A DNA stretch of 40,815 bases from a virus, in the IMG/VR virus record IMGVR_UViG_3300015368_000101, positions 1 through 40,815 of that record, one strand, 5' to 3'. The notes below the pieces were generated by a model, which saw only the letters and a program-made list of their open reading frames with translations, was not told the origin of the DNA and ran no database searches. Shown here piece after piece: positions 14,769 through 23,332 of the stretch (within the stretch, counting starts at the first letter, position 1; every line of letters begins with the position of its first letter). The position numbers and the translations under genes were made by a program.

Positions 14769-15905
14769 ATGGATTTTTCATTAACCACACTCTTTGTGGT
14801 GCCAGTAGGAAACACTCTACCTAGCACTGGATCCACACAAGACTTAACAGCAGGACAATTTGGTTTCTTTACCAATACCTATGCTGTAGCAACTGCAGGT
14901 AATATTGCAGCTGCCCCTTATTTTTATGCCGCTCAAGGTAGAGTAAACACATATTTGCAAGGTAGCAAAAGATCTGATAAGATCTCTGCTTCTAATGTAA
15001 CTGAATGGTACAGTGTTACAGGAAATCCTGTAGCTGCTAATCAAGTAACTGAAGTAGGTAATTTCACTGTTAAACCAGGAGAAATTATCACTTTAACTTT
15101 ACGTGCTCATTCTTCTTATATTGATACTTTGTACTTCAATGGTTTCACTCGTTCAGTAACAGTTAATGCTCCTTGCTTAGCTTGTGGTGAGAACCCTTGT
15201 GGAGATGTTGATGTTCCTCAATTAATTGATAATTTAATTTATCATTTAGAGTTGAAAGCCCCAGGTAACAACCCTGACAACATTTCTTTTAGTACTTTCT
15301 ATCAATTCCAAAGAGTTGGTGACGATCAAAATGCTAAATTAGTTATTAGCGGTAAGCCTTTAACTGTTTATGGACAACCTTGTGACGTTGCTGCTGATCC
15401 TTGGGAGTACGATCGTATGTGGTTCAGAACCTTCATTTTTGCTGGTCCTGCTACAACTGCTGACTTTATTGTTGCTGATCCTTGTAACATGGTAGCTGAG
15501 CCTGTAATCACTCAACGTTCTTCTTATGTTTCTGGTACTTCTGCTGAGATTCAACAATTAGAAAAGAATTTCTATAGTTATCAAGCTGGATATTTGAAGC
15601 ATTTATACAGAATGGTTGGTTACAACGAAAACTTTGAAAGCTGGGTAACTGGTGGTACAACTTACGATACCTACTATATTAAGTTTAATACTTATGATAA
15701 ATCAGCTTACCAATGGGGTGACTATATTTATGAAGATTCTACAGTGATTATTGCTGTTCCTCAAAATTTAAGTGCAGGTATTTTAGCTGTATTAACACCA
15801 GCATTAGGTGCTCCAGTTGATGACAGTGGTCCAATCACTTCTACTACAAGTACTACAACTACTATATGGCCAAGTACTTCAACAACTACTACTTTGATTC
15901 CTTAA
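14769..15905 (+). CDS. Abundant virion structural protein with Thr-rich tail (capsid auxiliary or tail candidate)
   Basis: The protein has 378 residues and is beta-rich. A cysteine cluster CLACGENPC lies at about 137-145. The C-terminal 30 residues are Thr/Ser-rich (TSTTSTTTTIW and TSTSTTTT), like linkers in three other tail genes here. Codon use resembles the capsid gene (CGT arginine, C-ending codons), implying high copy number, so a capsid auxiliary/decoration or major neck-tail protein is likely. The start follows a T-run and an A-rich leader. A terminator lies 26 bases after the stop, so the head operon ends here. Confidence 0.65.
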   Translation: MDFSLTTLFVVPVGNTLPSTGSTQDLTAGQFGFFTNTYAVATAGNIAAAPYFYAAQGRVNTYLQGSKRSDKISASNVTEWYSVTGNPVAANQVTEVGNFTVKPGEIITLTLRAHSSYIDTLYFNGFTRSVTVNAPCLACGENPCGDVDVPQLIDNLIYHLELKAPGNNPDNISFSTFYQFQRVGDDQNAKLVISGKPLTVYGQPCDVAADPWEYDRMWFRTFIFAGPATTADFIVADPCNMVAEPVITQRSSYVSGTSAEIQQLEKNFYSYQAGYLKHLYRMVGYNENFESWVTGGTTYDTYYIKFNTYDKSAYQWGDYIYEDSTVIIAVPQNLSAGILAVLTPALGAPVDDSGPITSTTSTTTTIWPSTSTTTTLIP

Positions 15906-15931
15906 AAAAAAGGGTAGTATCATATTAACCT

Positions 15932-15981
15932 ATGCCAGAGGGTGAGAGGATGAATCTCAAATCCTCTGGCATTATTATTTT
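15932..15981 (+). terminator. Intrinsic terminator of the head operon
   Basis: ATGCCAGAGG (15932-15941) pairs perfectly with CCTCTGGCAT (15963-15972); inside, TGAGA (15943-15947) pairs with TCTCA (15955-15959). A T-rich tail (TATTATTTT) follows. The hairpin contains the first in-frame ATG of the next open frame, which makes that ATG an unlikely start. Confidence 0.75.
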
Positions 15982-15988
15982 AAATAAG

Positions 15989-16546
15989 ATGACTTTAGAT
16001 TTCCTAGTAATAAATACGTATTCTACTAAAACATTGGGTATAGCTGACATATCAATATATGACACTACTCCTCCTAATGTTTCTGCTCCTACTATGCAGA
16101 TTAGTATTCCTGGATTCTCTACTCCTGTCTCTCTTCCATTTAGACCAAATGATTTTAATGTATATAATTCTATTATGTTAGGATTAAGTCCATTTCCTGC
16201 AACCACTCCTTTACCAGATGGTATATATGGTTTAAAATATTCAGTGGCTCCTGCTGCTACAAATTTTGTAGAAAAGAACTTCATGCGTACAGAAGTGATC
16301 CAAGAAAAGTTTGATGGTGCATTTATGAAACTGGATATGATGGAATGTGATTCAGCTATTAGAACACAATCAAAGGTTCAGTTAAGTAGTATAGATTTCA
16401 TGATTCAAGGTTCTATTGCTGCAGCTAATAACTGTGCTATAGATACAGCAAACAAACTATATGTTCAAGCAAATAGACAATTAGATTATTTCTTAACCAA
16501 CAACTGTGGTTGTTCTGGTAACAACTATATAAATAACTTCTATTGA
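15989..16546 (+). CDS. Beta-rich structural protein, function unknown
   Basis: The protein is 185 residues from the ATG at 15989 (MTLDFLVINTYSTKTL). Upstream in-frame ATGs at 15932 and 15950 lie within the terminator hairpin and are rejected. The first 100 residues alternate short hydrophobic strands with proline-rich turns (ISIPGFSTPVSLPF), like a beta sandwich. The rest is helical and ends NNCGCSGNNYINNFY. It is followed after one base by a mini zinc-ribbon gene and precedes the tail-fibre genes. It probably takes part in tail or fibre attachment, but no family is recognised. Confidence 0.65.
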   Translation: MTLDFLVINTYSTKTLGIADISIYDTTPPNVSAPTMQISIPGFSTPVSLPFRPNDFNVYNSIMLGLSPFPATTPLPDGIYGLKYSVAPAATNFVEKNFMRTEVIQEKFDGAFMKLDMMECDSAIRTQSKVQLSSIDFMIQGSIAAANNCAIDTANKLYVQANRQLDYFLTNNCGCSGNNYINNFY

Positions 16547-16547
16547 T

Positions 16548-16691
16548 ATGGCAAACTGTAGAAACTGTGGCCTTAAAGTAGGCTGTGGTTGTCAATTAAT
16601 TAATGGCTTATGTTCAGCATGTAATTACAAGTTGAAACAAGCATCTCAAAGAATTAAACATGTTATCTCCAAGATTAACCGATTGTTATGA
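16548..16691 (+). CDS. 47-residue mini zinc-ribbon protein
   Basis: A very short gene. Its product begins MANCRNCGLKVGCGCQLING and continues with LCSACNYKLKQ. It has two Cys pairs, C4-x2-C7 and C22-x2-C25, plus C13 and C15, enough for one zinc site, then a basic amphipathic helix. The start lies one base after the preceding stop, and the 3' end overlaps the next gene by 32 bases. The dense, well-spaced cysteines make a chance frame unlikely. Similar tiny CxNCG proteins are encoded in other Bacteroidota phages, to my recollection. The function is unknown. Confidence 0.65.
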   Translation: MANCRNCGLKVGCGCQLINGLCSACNYKLKQASQRIKHVISKINRLL

Positions 16692-16926
16692 TAGTGCCAG
16701 TATCCCTGCACTATTATCTGATATAGATGAACGCTTAACTTACTGGGCTAATATTCAGTATAATAATTTAGTATTTTCACTAAACTATTATATTCCAGGA
16801 CAAGTGATAGGCGACTTATTAAATTATAAACAAATATTAACATATAAGCTTTGTAATCCATTTTACTGTGAACCTTATACAGTACAAATGATTGCTAGTA
16901 AAGTGAAGTTGTTAATTTATAAATAA
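16660..16926 (+). CDS. Small protein, function unknown
   Basis: The protein has 88 residues, starting MLSPRLTDCYDSASIPALL. It is helical, with aromatic-rich segments (LTYWANIQYNNLVFSLNYYI) and three cysteines. The start lies inside the end of the mini zinc-ribbon gene (32-base overlap). It ends 8 bases before the tail-collar fibre gene. No membrane helix is clear. It may be a fibre chaperone or an adaptor; nothing in the sequence decides this. Confidence 0.65.
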   Translation: MLSPRLTDCYDSASIPALLSDIDERLTYWANIQYNNLVFSLNYYIPGQVIGDLLNYKQILTYKLCNPFYCEPYTVQMIASKVKLLIYK

Positions 16927-16934
16927 ACTGAAAA

Positions 16935-18041
16935 ATGTCTTGTACAAGTTGTTATAACGGATGTGTTACTGTTACTCCTGATGAATGTGTTAGGTATACA
17001 GGTCTAAGTATCCCAGCATTAAATATCTCTACAGGAGATACATTGAAGCATGTAGAGCAAATGATTACAGATAAACTTGTACCATTATTAACTGGTATAG
17101 GAGATGCAATCACTTTAGCTTCACCAGATGTGTGTACATTAATTACTGGTCATATTACAGCAGGATTAACTCATAATTCTCAAGATTGGATTAAAGCTCT
17201 ATCTAGAGGAGCCTGTGATTTACAAGCACAGATATTAGCAATTGATGCTATACTAGATACATTAAATGCTGATTATACTATTGGTTGTCTTACAGGTGTA
17301 ACTGCTTCTTCTGATACTCATGATATTTTACAAGCTAGTATAAATAAATTATGTGCAACTGCTGCAGGATTAACTGCTCTAAGTCTTGATGTAAGTACAA
17401 ACTATGTAAAGCTTGCTGATTTAAACACTCTGATTGCTGCTTATATAGCTGGTACAAGTGGAGGTAGTTCTAATCAACAATATTTAAAAATGATTCCTTA
17501 TACAGCTATGGAATACTATGGACCTATTACTAATTTTGATGGTACAGGTGCTGGTATTTCTACATTAGGTTGGTATAAGGTTTATTTATGTAATGGAAAT
17601 AATGGAACTCCTGACCATAGAGGTAGAGTAGGAGTTGGTGCTGTAAACAATGTTCCTGGTGGAGTATTAAATCCTGCTGTAGATCCTCTTTTTTCTGGTA
17701 ATCCAAATTATAGTGTTTATGATGTAGGTGGTGCAAATACAGTGGCATTAAATGTTTCACAATTACCAAGCCATTCACATAATACATCTGCTACTTCTAT
17801 TGCTAATGTAATTGATCCTGGACATAGTCACTATTTTAACTATCTTAATAAAGGTGGTGGAGATGGTTCAAATGTATTTGGTAGTGAAAATGGTCTATCT
17901 AATAAAGCTACAACTACTTCTGTAACAGGTATATCTGTAGATATCACTACAAATGTAACTATTCAAGCAACAGGAAGTGGTTTAGGTCATGCTAATATAC
18001 AACCTGTTTTAGCTTGTAACTATATAATGTATATTCCTTAA
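16935..18041 (+). CDS. Tail-collar domain short tail fibre, probable receptor binding
   Basis: The protein has 368 residues. The N-terminus (about 1-185) is helical and Cys-containing, likely the trimeric shaft or attachment part. The C-terminal half is a phage tail-collar/short-fibre domain: GWYKVYLCNGNNGTPDHRGR near 211-230, GGANTVALNVSQLPSHSH, and the closing GHANIQPVLACNYIMYIP at the extreme C-terminus, all diagnostic of T4 gp12-like tips. The His-x-His motifs (SHSH, GHSHY) are those that bind metal on the three-fold axis in gp12. It starts the host-recognition block and is followed by other fibre genes. Confidence 0.88.
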   Translation: MSCTSCYNGCVTVTPDECVRYTGLSIPALNISTGDTLKHVEQMITDKLVPLLTGIGDAITLASPDVCTLITGHITAGLTHNSQDWIKALSRGACDLQAQILAIDAILDTLNADYTIGCLTGVTASSDTHDILQASINKLCATAAGLTALSLDVSTNYVKLADLNTLIAAYIAGTSGGSSNQQYLKMIPYTAMEYYGPITNFDGTGAGISTLGWYKVYLCNGNNGTPDHRGRVGVGAVNNVPGGVLNPAVDPLFSGNPNYSVYDVGGANTVALNVSQLPSHSHNTSATSIANVIDPGHSHYFNYLNKGGGDGSNVFGSENGLSNKATTTSVTGISVDITTNVTIQATGSGLGHANIQPVLACNYIMYIP

Positions 18042-18060
18042 TATTATAAATCAACAATAA

Positions 18061-19053
18061 ATGTGTCAACCTAGCGATCCTTGTTATAGTGCATTTTATC
18101 AACCAAATGAAAATCTTGGTTGTAATAATTGCGAAACTGATTCAAATCACGTAGAATATATTGGACCTAACTTACCTAACTCAGGAGTTCACAATGGAGA
18201 TTGTTTAACTACTGCTTTAGAGAAGATAGATGAGGCTATTGGTTCAGGTCCTGTTGGGCATAATGGTACCTCAGGAACTTCTGGTTCTTCTGGACATAAT
18301 GGCTCATCTGGTACATCTGGAGCAGTTGGTGCTACTGGTACTTCTGGTACTTCTGGTTCTAGTGCTACATCTGGTCATAATGGAACTAGTGGTGTGTCTG
18401 GAACTAGTGGTGTGTCTGGAACTAACGGAACAAATGGTTCTTCTGGTCGTAATGGGTCAGGTGGAACAAGTGGTTCTGATGGATCTAGTGGAAGCTCTGG
18501 AACTTCTGGTTCTACTGGTTTTTCTGGTTCATCTGGTTCATCTGGTATATCTGGTACATCTGGTACCACTGGAACAGATGGTTCATCTGGTACTTCAGGT
18601 CATGATGCCACTGCTGGTACATCTGGTTCTTCAGGATCTTCTGGATCTTCTGGTTCTAGTGGATCTGGATTTACAGCTATCTCTCCAGCAACTGCAGGAG
18701 CAATAGTTATATGTACTAATGCAAACTCTGGATATACAAATTCAAGTGTGTATGTAAGTGGTAATACAATATATGCAGATGCATATTATCAAAACTCTGA
18801 CGAAAGACTTAAAGATATAATTACAGCTATTCCATCAAATAATATAGAAACTGTAGCATTTACCTGGAAAGATGAAGAAAGAGATAACAAAATTCATTGG
18901 GGATATATTGCTCAAGAGGTACAGAGTGTACTACCAGATGCTGTAGAAGAAAAACAAGATGGCTTCTTAGTAGTGGATTATATACAAGTACATAGCTGGA
19001 AGATTGCACAATTAGAAAAACGTATTGCTGAATTAGAAGCTAAATTAAAATAA
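18061..19053 (+). CDS. Collagen-like fibre with self-cleaving S74 chaperone domain
   Basis: The protein has 330 residues. It has an N-terminal attachment domain (1-65), a collagen-like stretch of Gly-x-y triplets (about 66-204, mostly GTS, GSS and GHN), a short beta region, and a C-terminal intramolecular chaperone of the peptidase S74/endosialidase type (about 240-330). The Ser-Lys dyad is S246 and K251 in NSDERLKD, spaced five residues apart as in characterised members. Further signatures are WGYIAQEVQSVLPDAV and a final coiled coil IAQLEKRIAELEAKLK. The chaperone drives trimer formation and then cuts itself off next to S246. It lies with other fibre genes and is probably a receptor-binding or side fibre. 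Confidence 0.9.
   Translation: MCQPSDPCYSAFYQPNENLGCNNCETDSNHVEYIGPNLPNSGVHNGDCLTTALEKIDEAIGSGPVGHNGTSGTSGSSGHNGSSGTSGAVGATGTSGTSGSSATSGHNGTSGVSGTSGVSGTNGTNGSSGRNGSGGTSGSDGSSGSSGTSGSTGFSGSSGSSGISGTSGTTGTDGSSGTSGHDATAGTSGSSGSSGSSGSSGSGFTAISPATAGAIVICTNANSGYTNSSVYVSGNTIYADAYYQNSDERLKDIITAIPSNNIETVAFTWKDEERDNKIHWGYIAQEVQSVLPDAVEEKQDGFLVVDYIQVHSWKIAQLEKRIAELEAKLK
18256..18669 (+). repeat. Collagen-like coding repeats
   Basis: About 415 bp of imperfect 9-bp units (variants of GGTACATCTGG and GGTTCTTCTGG) encode the Gly-x-y region. Such tracts vary in length by slippage or recombination and also create spurious long frames on both strands. Confidence 0.9.
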
Positions 19054-19054
19054 T

Positions 19055-20593
19055 ATGAGTTGGTCAGGACTGGCAGATAATGAATGTATCTCATTTAATA
19101 ATTTACAAGATGCTGTTAATAATGGTGTCTTTACTGCTATTGCTGGTATCCCAGCTAGTACCCAACAAATTACCAAAGCTCATGCTCAGTCTGAAATAGT
19201 AATACCTAATCCAAGTTATCCTCCTTACGCAAACAAACTTAGTAATCAATTACTTGTAAAAAATGATTTATATTCTACTGGTAATGTAACTTTAAGTCCT
19301 CAGTATGGAATGTATTTTAGTGGAATAAGTGGAACAGGATTTCCTTCTTTTTCATATCCTGTTACTAATATGCAAGTAGCAACTTATACTAATTTAATTC
19401 CTGCTCAAACTCTTGCTATTAGTTTAAATGGAACTAGAATTATCACTCCATTAAATTTATCAGTATATGTTGGAAATACATTAGTAAGTTGTCAAAATAT
19501 TACAAGTAATGGATCACAAACAAAGTATGTTACAATACCAGATATTTATTCTGCACAATATTTATACATAGCAATAGATTCAGGAGGTTGTGGTGGACCT
19601 ACTCCTCCAAATTTTACTAACACAAGTTTTTCTGCAGTATCTGTAAATAGAGGATCTGGTCAGTATATGGTTGCTGGAAATTCTTTCATAAGTCAAAGTG
19701 GTCAATTTTATACTGGATATATATATTATTCTACAAACTATGGAGCTACTTGGACACAGATAAGTCTTTCTGGATATTGGTTAAAAATAGAATCATCTGA
19801 CAATGGTCAATATGTTATAGCTATTGATTATAGTGGTTATGCTTATTTATCATCTGATTATGCTGCAACCTTTACAAAAATAACTTCTATAGGTCAACCA
19901 GGAGGTGTAGGTAGTTGGGCTGATGCTGCTTTATCAAATGATGGTAGATATCAATTAATGGCTGGAAATAATATAAATTCATCTAATGATTCTGGTATTT
20001 ATTGTTCTCTTGATTATGGTGCTAGTTGGAGTATTGTATATGCTAGTGCATATGATACATATGGTAGTTGTGCAATGAGTGCAAATGGTCTTTTCTTAGT
20101 GGGTGGAGGAGCAGGAGGTTCATCTCTTATACTTCGTTCAACAGATTATGGTGCATCATGGAACACTGTTTATAGTGCTCTATATGGGTCATCTGTAAAT
20201 GATATGAAAATAACTGCATCAAGTGGTTGGGTATTAGCTTCAAATTCTGGTACAGCTTATGATGGATTTTATTTGATTAAATCAAGTGATTCAGGTGCAA
20301 CCTTTACACAAATAAATGGAGGATCAGCCAAAAATTCTTGGATGAGAGTTGCAATTAATAATACAGTATCAGGCTTAGCTTTATATTATCTTGGAGGGAC
20401 AGGTACTTCTTATATTCAACAAGTTACAGGATCAGGTCCAGTATTTATGGGTACAGTAAGTAACTTAAATACTAGTGGTGTTAAAAACTGGCATGCAGTA
20501 GCTTGTTCAGATAATGGAACATATATCCTTGCAGGAGAAAGATATGGACTATACTTATCCACAAATGGTGGAAGTAGTTTTAATCAATTATAA
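19055..20593 (+). CDS. Asp-box (BNR) beta-propeller tail adhesin
   Basis: The protein has 512 residues. The N-terminal part (1-185) begins MSWSGLADNECISFNNLQDA and is probably the virion attachment region. The C-terminal part has six Asp-box/BNR motifs of the form S-x-D/N-x-G-x-x-W/F: STNYGATW (226-233), SSDYAATF, SLDYGASW (318), STDYGASW (362), SSDSGATF (410) and STNGGSSF (502), each closing a blade of a beta propeller as in sialidases. No sialidase active-site arginine triad is evident, so it is more likely a glycan-binding adhesin than an enzyme. It starts one base after the collagen-like fibre gene. Confidence 0.85.
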   Translation: MSWSGLADNECISFNNLQDAVNNGVFTAIAGIPASTQQITKAHAQSEIVIPNPSYPPYANKLSNQLLVKNDLYSTGNVTLSPQYGMYFSGISGTGFPSFSYPVTNMQVATYTNLIPAQTLAISLNGTRIITPLNLSVYVGNTLVSCQNITSNGSQTKYVTIPDIYSAQYLYIAIDSGGCGGPTPPNFTNTSFSAVSVNRGSGQYMVAGNSFISQSGQFYTGYIYYSTNYGATWTQISLSGYWLKIESSDNGQYVIAIDYSGYAYLSSDYAATFTKITSIGQPGGVGSWADAALSNDGRYQLMAGNNINSSNDSGIYCSLDYGASWSIVYASAYDTYGSCAMSANGLFLVGGGAGGSSLILRSTDYGASWNTVYSALYGSSVNDMKITASSGWVLASNSGTAYDGFYLIKSSDSGATFTQINGGSAKNSWMRVAINNTVSGLALYYLGGTGTSYIQQVTGSGPVFMGTVSNLNTSGVKNWHAVACSDNGTYILAGERYGLYLSTNGGSSFNQL

Positions 20594-20602
20594 TAAACCA
20601 AT

Positions 20603-21181
20603 ATGACAGTAACAATAACTCTTACCCTAGCAGGATCTGATACAGGCCCTTTTAATCTTTACTCAGATGAGAATGGATATACAACTCCATTTCAAACAGG
20701 AGTAGCTAAAAGTTTATTAGTAGCAGGATTTACAACAGGAACAGTTCCTGATGGTACTTCTATAATAAGAGTTACTTCTGAAGGAGTTTGTGGAAATCAT
20801 ATAGATCTTAATATTATAGGTAATACCACAACTACCACTAGTTCTACTAGTTCTACAACCAGTACAACATCTAGTACAACATCTAGTACAACAACACCAA
20901 ATCCTTATTCAGTGACATTAGCTGAAATAGCATTTCATGCAGGTACTGATGGATGTAGTCTTGGTACAATATTAAGAATATTCTTAAATAATGCTGATTA
21001 TGCATTGTTTGTTGCTAATGGTAACTCATTTGCAGGCTTAGGGGGAGGAGCTGTTACTACTTGTACAGCTATTGCTAGAGACCATTTAGGTAATCCTATA
21101 ACTGACTATCTATTTGATAATGCTAATATTTGTTGGAAACTTACTACTGGTAATTTTAGATATAATGATCATCAGTGTTAA
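20603..21181 (+). CDS. Two-domain tail protein with Thr/Ser-rich linker
   Basis: The protein has 192 residues. An N-terminal beta domain (1-75) is joined by a Thr/Ser-only linker (about 76-98, TTTTTSSTSSTTSTT) to a C-terminal domain (100-192) with four cysteines. The N-terminal domain clearly resembles the start of the 29770-30633 protein: both share AG-x2-TGPF, then L-x2-G-x-T, a D-x2-T-x-I segment and S-x-G-x-C. It is therefore a reused module. It is the last gene of the adhesion block and is followed by a strong terminator. It is probably a minor tail or adhesin component. Confidence 0.7.
   Translation: MTVTITLTLAGSDTGPFNLYSDENGYTTPFQTGVAKSLLVAGFTTGTVPDGTSIIRVTSEGVCGNHIDLNIIGNTTTTTSSTSSTTSTTSSTTSSTTTPNPYSVTLAEIAFHAGTDGCSLGTILRIFLNNADYALFVANGNSFAGLGGGAVTTCTAIARDHLGNPITDYLFDNANICWKLTTGNFRYNDHQC
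20824..20903 (+). repeat. Thr/Ser linker microsatellite (ACT/AGT/ACA triplets)
   Basis: Near-tandem triplets include three copies of a TCTAGTACAACA-like 12-mer and encode only Thr and Ser. Related tracts occur at 15838-15896, 28468-28500 and 29688-29712, each at a domain edge of a virion protein. Confidence 0.8.
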
Positions 21182-21191
21182 TATAAAATAT

Positions 21192-21256
21192 CAAAAACCC
21201 TGTTTGTTGGTTTACAGGGAGTCCCCTGGGGTTTCTACCCTGGGGGTTTTTGTTTT
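21192..21256 (+). terminator. Strong intrinsic terminator closing the adhesion block
   Basis: CCCCTGGGGT (21223-21232) pairs over 10 bp, with two G-U wobbles, with ACCCTGGGGG (21237-21246) around a TTCT loop and is followed by TTTTTGTTTT. Upstream, CCCTG (21198-21202) can pair with CAGGG (21215-21219), and CAAAAACCC (21192-21200) can alternatively pair with GGGTTTTTG (21244-21252). Confidence 0.85.
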
Positions 21257-21304
21257 AGCTCTAATTAGATTGATTAATCTATATAATCAAATTAGTTAAT
21301 TAAA

Positions 21305-21337
21305 TTTGGTGAATATCAAAAATATTCCCTATCTTTA
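21305..21337 (+). promoter_or_regulatory. Probable Bacteroidota-type promoter for the tail block
   Basis: TTTG (21305-21308) and TATCTTTA (21330-21337) lie 21 bases apart, close to TTTG-N19-TAnnTTTG with one mismatch in the last base. It sits between a strong terminator and the ATG at 21364, where a new transcription start is needed. Confidence 0.5.
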
Positions 21338-21363
21338 CAGTAATTTTAACTAAACTTAACCGT

Positions 21364-22614
21364 ATGTCTGAAAACCAATTGCTTTTAGAACAGCTTGAGC
21401 AAATGTTGCATTGGAAGAAATCAAAGAAATACTATGCTGAAAAGCTAGGAATTACAGAGGCTGAAGTAGATGAGTTACTGCTAGATATTAGGAAAAGAGA
21501 GAATATTGAAGATACTGCAGAGATTGGAAACTATATAGCAGACCTAGAAGATAGAGTGGTTAAGTTCACAGAGGATATAACTAAAGGTACAGGAGAGCTA
21601 GTCCTAAATACAAAAGATGAAATTAAGAGTCTAGATGAGCTAATTGAGAAGTGTAAGATAGATATAGACAAGTGGGAGATAACTAAATACGTACAGAATT
21701 ACTGGGGAAATGGAGAAACACCTCATTGGCAAGTAAAAGCCTGGTTAGGGAAGAAGTCTACAGAACAAGTTTTTCAAGATGCGTTTGTAGACTTTTTAGC
21801 TTCATATAAGCCTGTAAGTCAAGAGATTATGAGTCCTAAGATTGACTTTGACAAACCAAAAGGTATGTTAGTCATCAATAAACAAGACTCTCACTTAAAC
21901 AAATATGATATAGATGGTAATAATGATGTTACTAATAGACTAGCTCATATAATGTACAAAGTGGAGCTTATAGCTAACCAAGCTCAGCTCTCAAATAACT
22001 TAGACCAAATTACATATATCATTGGATCTGATGAGTTCAATAGTGAATACACTGGTATGACTACAAAAGGAACTCCTCAAACAAACACTCATACATATCA
22101 TACTTCTTTTGAATATATATGTGGACATGAGATTTTGATGATTACAATGTTATTACAATATGCTGAACGTGTAAAAGTTATATATGTAGCAGGTAATCAT
22201 GATGAGTTTGTAGGATGGCATATGGTAAATTGGTTACAAACCTACTTTAGAAATACAGAGAGACTGACATTTGATTGTTCTCCTAAGTATAGAAAGTATA
22301 TAAGCTATGGTCAATCAGCATTAATGTTTAATCATGGAGATGCTATTAAACCTGCAAAGCTTGCTGGATTATTTCCAATAGAATATAGAGAAGGATGGTC
22401 TTACCATGATAAATTCTACATATTTACAGGAGACAAACATCATGAAGTAAGTCATGATTTTAATGGTATTAAGTTTTACCAGATCCCAGCATTTTCAAAT
22501 GCTAAGAGTCTATGGGATGATAAGAATGGTCACACAATGTCTAAAGCAGAAGTTACAGGCTTCTTAATAGATGAAGATGAAGGAATAACAAATATATTCA
22601 AACAGTATTTATAA
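21364..22614 (+). CDS. Calcineurin-like metallophosphoesterase with N-terminal helix-turn-helix
   Basis: The protein has 416 residues. The N-terminus (about 15-45, YYAEKLGITEAEVDELLLDI) looks like a helix-turn-helix. A helical segment follows to about 160. The catalytic domain carries the full metallophosphoesterase motif set: D175-x-H177 in NKQDSHLNKYD, GSDE at 221-224, GNHD at 277-280, NHGD at 323-326 and GDKHH at 356-360, which bind two metals. The nearest cellular analogues with this arrangement are SbcD/Mre11-type nucleases and related phosphodiesterases. Such enzymes are known in crAss-like genomes. Substrate is not visible; DNA end processing is plausible. It opens the third rightward operon and overlaps the next ATG by one base. 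Confidence 0.88.
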   Translation: MSENQLLLEQLEQMLHWKKSKKYYAEKLGITEAEVDELLLDIRKRENIEDTAEIGNYIADLEDRVVKFTEDITKGTGELVLNTKDEIKSLDELIEKCKIDIDKWEITKYVQNYWGNGETPHWQVKAWLGKKSTEQVFQDAFVDFLASYKPVSQEIMSPKIDFDKPKGMLVINKQDSHLNKYDIDGNNDVTNRLAHIMYKVELIANQAQLSNNLDQITYIIGSDEFNSEYTGMTTKGTPQTNTHTYHTSFEYICGHEILMITMLLQYAERVKVIYVAGNHDEFVGWHMVNWLQTYFRNTERLTFDCSPKYRKYISYGQSALMFNHGDAIKPAKLAGLFPIEYREGWSYHDKFYIFTGDKHHEVSHDFNGIKFYQIPAFSNAKSLWDDKNGHTMSKAEVTGFLIDEDEGITNIFKQYL

Positions 22615-23330
22615 TGGCAACATTAAGAAAAATGGTCTCAGATATTCGTGGTATGAACAAACTCATATCTACAGATAACCTTATTACAGATAGGGTGATT
22701 GCTTCTGAAATCAGAGTTAACACACAATTATTAGTAAAACGTGAGGCAAACCTCAGAAAGCTTTGGGCTACTGACACTGTATTTACAACTATTCCTTGTA
22801 TGGAACTAGTTGAAGTTCCTATTTCAGAATGTTGTAATTATACAGATCCATGTACAGTTGCAAGAACTGTATTTAAACTTCCTCGTATTTCTGAAGGAAA
22901 TTATCAATACCTTATTCAAGGTGTTTGGTCAATTAATGCAATGGGAGGACAAGGTAAGAAATTAAAAGAAGTTACAATCAATAGATATTTAAACTTATTA
23001 CAACTTCCTATTATTAAGAAGCAAGAATACTATTGGATAGCAAATGAATATCTATATGTAAACAATCCTAACTTGAAATCAGTTAGAATGGCTGCATTCT
23101 TTGAAGAAGATGTACCAAATGATTTAATGTATCCAGAATGTGGATGTGGCAATGTTGAATATGATTTAACTGAATATTGCTTAAATCCATTAGATAAAGA
23201 ATATGCTTGCCCTGGTTATTTAGAACAACAAGTGCTAGCAATGACCAATCAAAAGTTACTACAGACATACTTTAAAATTGACGATGATAAAACAGCAGAT
23301 GTCAAAGATGATCAAGTAAGTAAAGTGTAA
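22614..23330 (+). CDS. Probable connector/tail structural protein
   Basis: The protein has 238 residues and begins MATLRKMVSDIRGMNKLIST. A helical N-terminus (1-55) is followed by a beta-rich region with Cys clusters (CMELVEVPISECC near 62-74 and CGCG near 175). The C-terminus (about 205-238) is acidic and helical. It overlaps the metallophosphoesterase stop by one base and is followed after two bases by another small gene. I recognise it as a typical crAss-like neck-region protein by layout, likely one of the ring proteins below the portal. There is no motif that proves it. Confidence 0.6.
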   Translation: MATLRKMVSDIRGMNKLISTDNLITDRVIASEIRVNTQLLVKREANLRKLWATDTVFTTIPCMELVEVPISECCNYTDPCTVARTVFKLPRISEGNYQYLIQGVWSINAMGGQGKKLKEVTINRYLNLLQLPIIKKQEYYWIANEYLYVNNPNLKSVRMAAFFEEDVPNDLMYPECGCGNVEYDLTEYCLNPLDKEYACPGYLEQQVLAMTNQKLLQTYFKIDDDKTADVKDDQVSKV

Positions 23331-23332
23331 AC

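Noticed and set aside
18256-18669. Repeat tract considered as a CRISPR array
   Set aside because: Units are contiguous coding triplets with no spacers of constant length.
18230-18706. 158-codon frame overlapping the fibre gene in another frame, and a Pro/Glu-rich leftward frame at 18375-18569
   Set aside because: Both are by-products of the Gly-x-y coding repeats; the fibre frame has clear domains on both sides.
20555-20563. Second perfect DnaA-box sequence
   Set aside because: It lies inside the Asp-box propeller coding sequence and has no surrounding repeats; chance occurrence.
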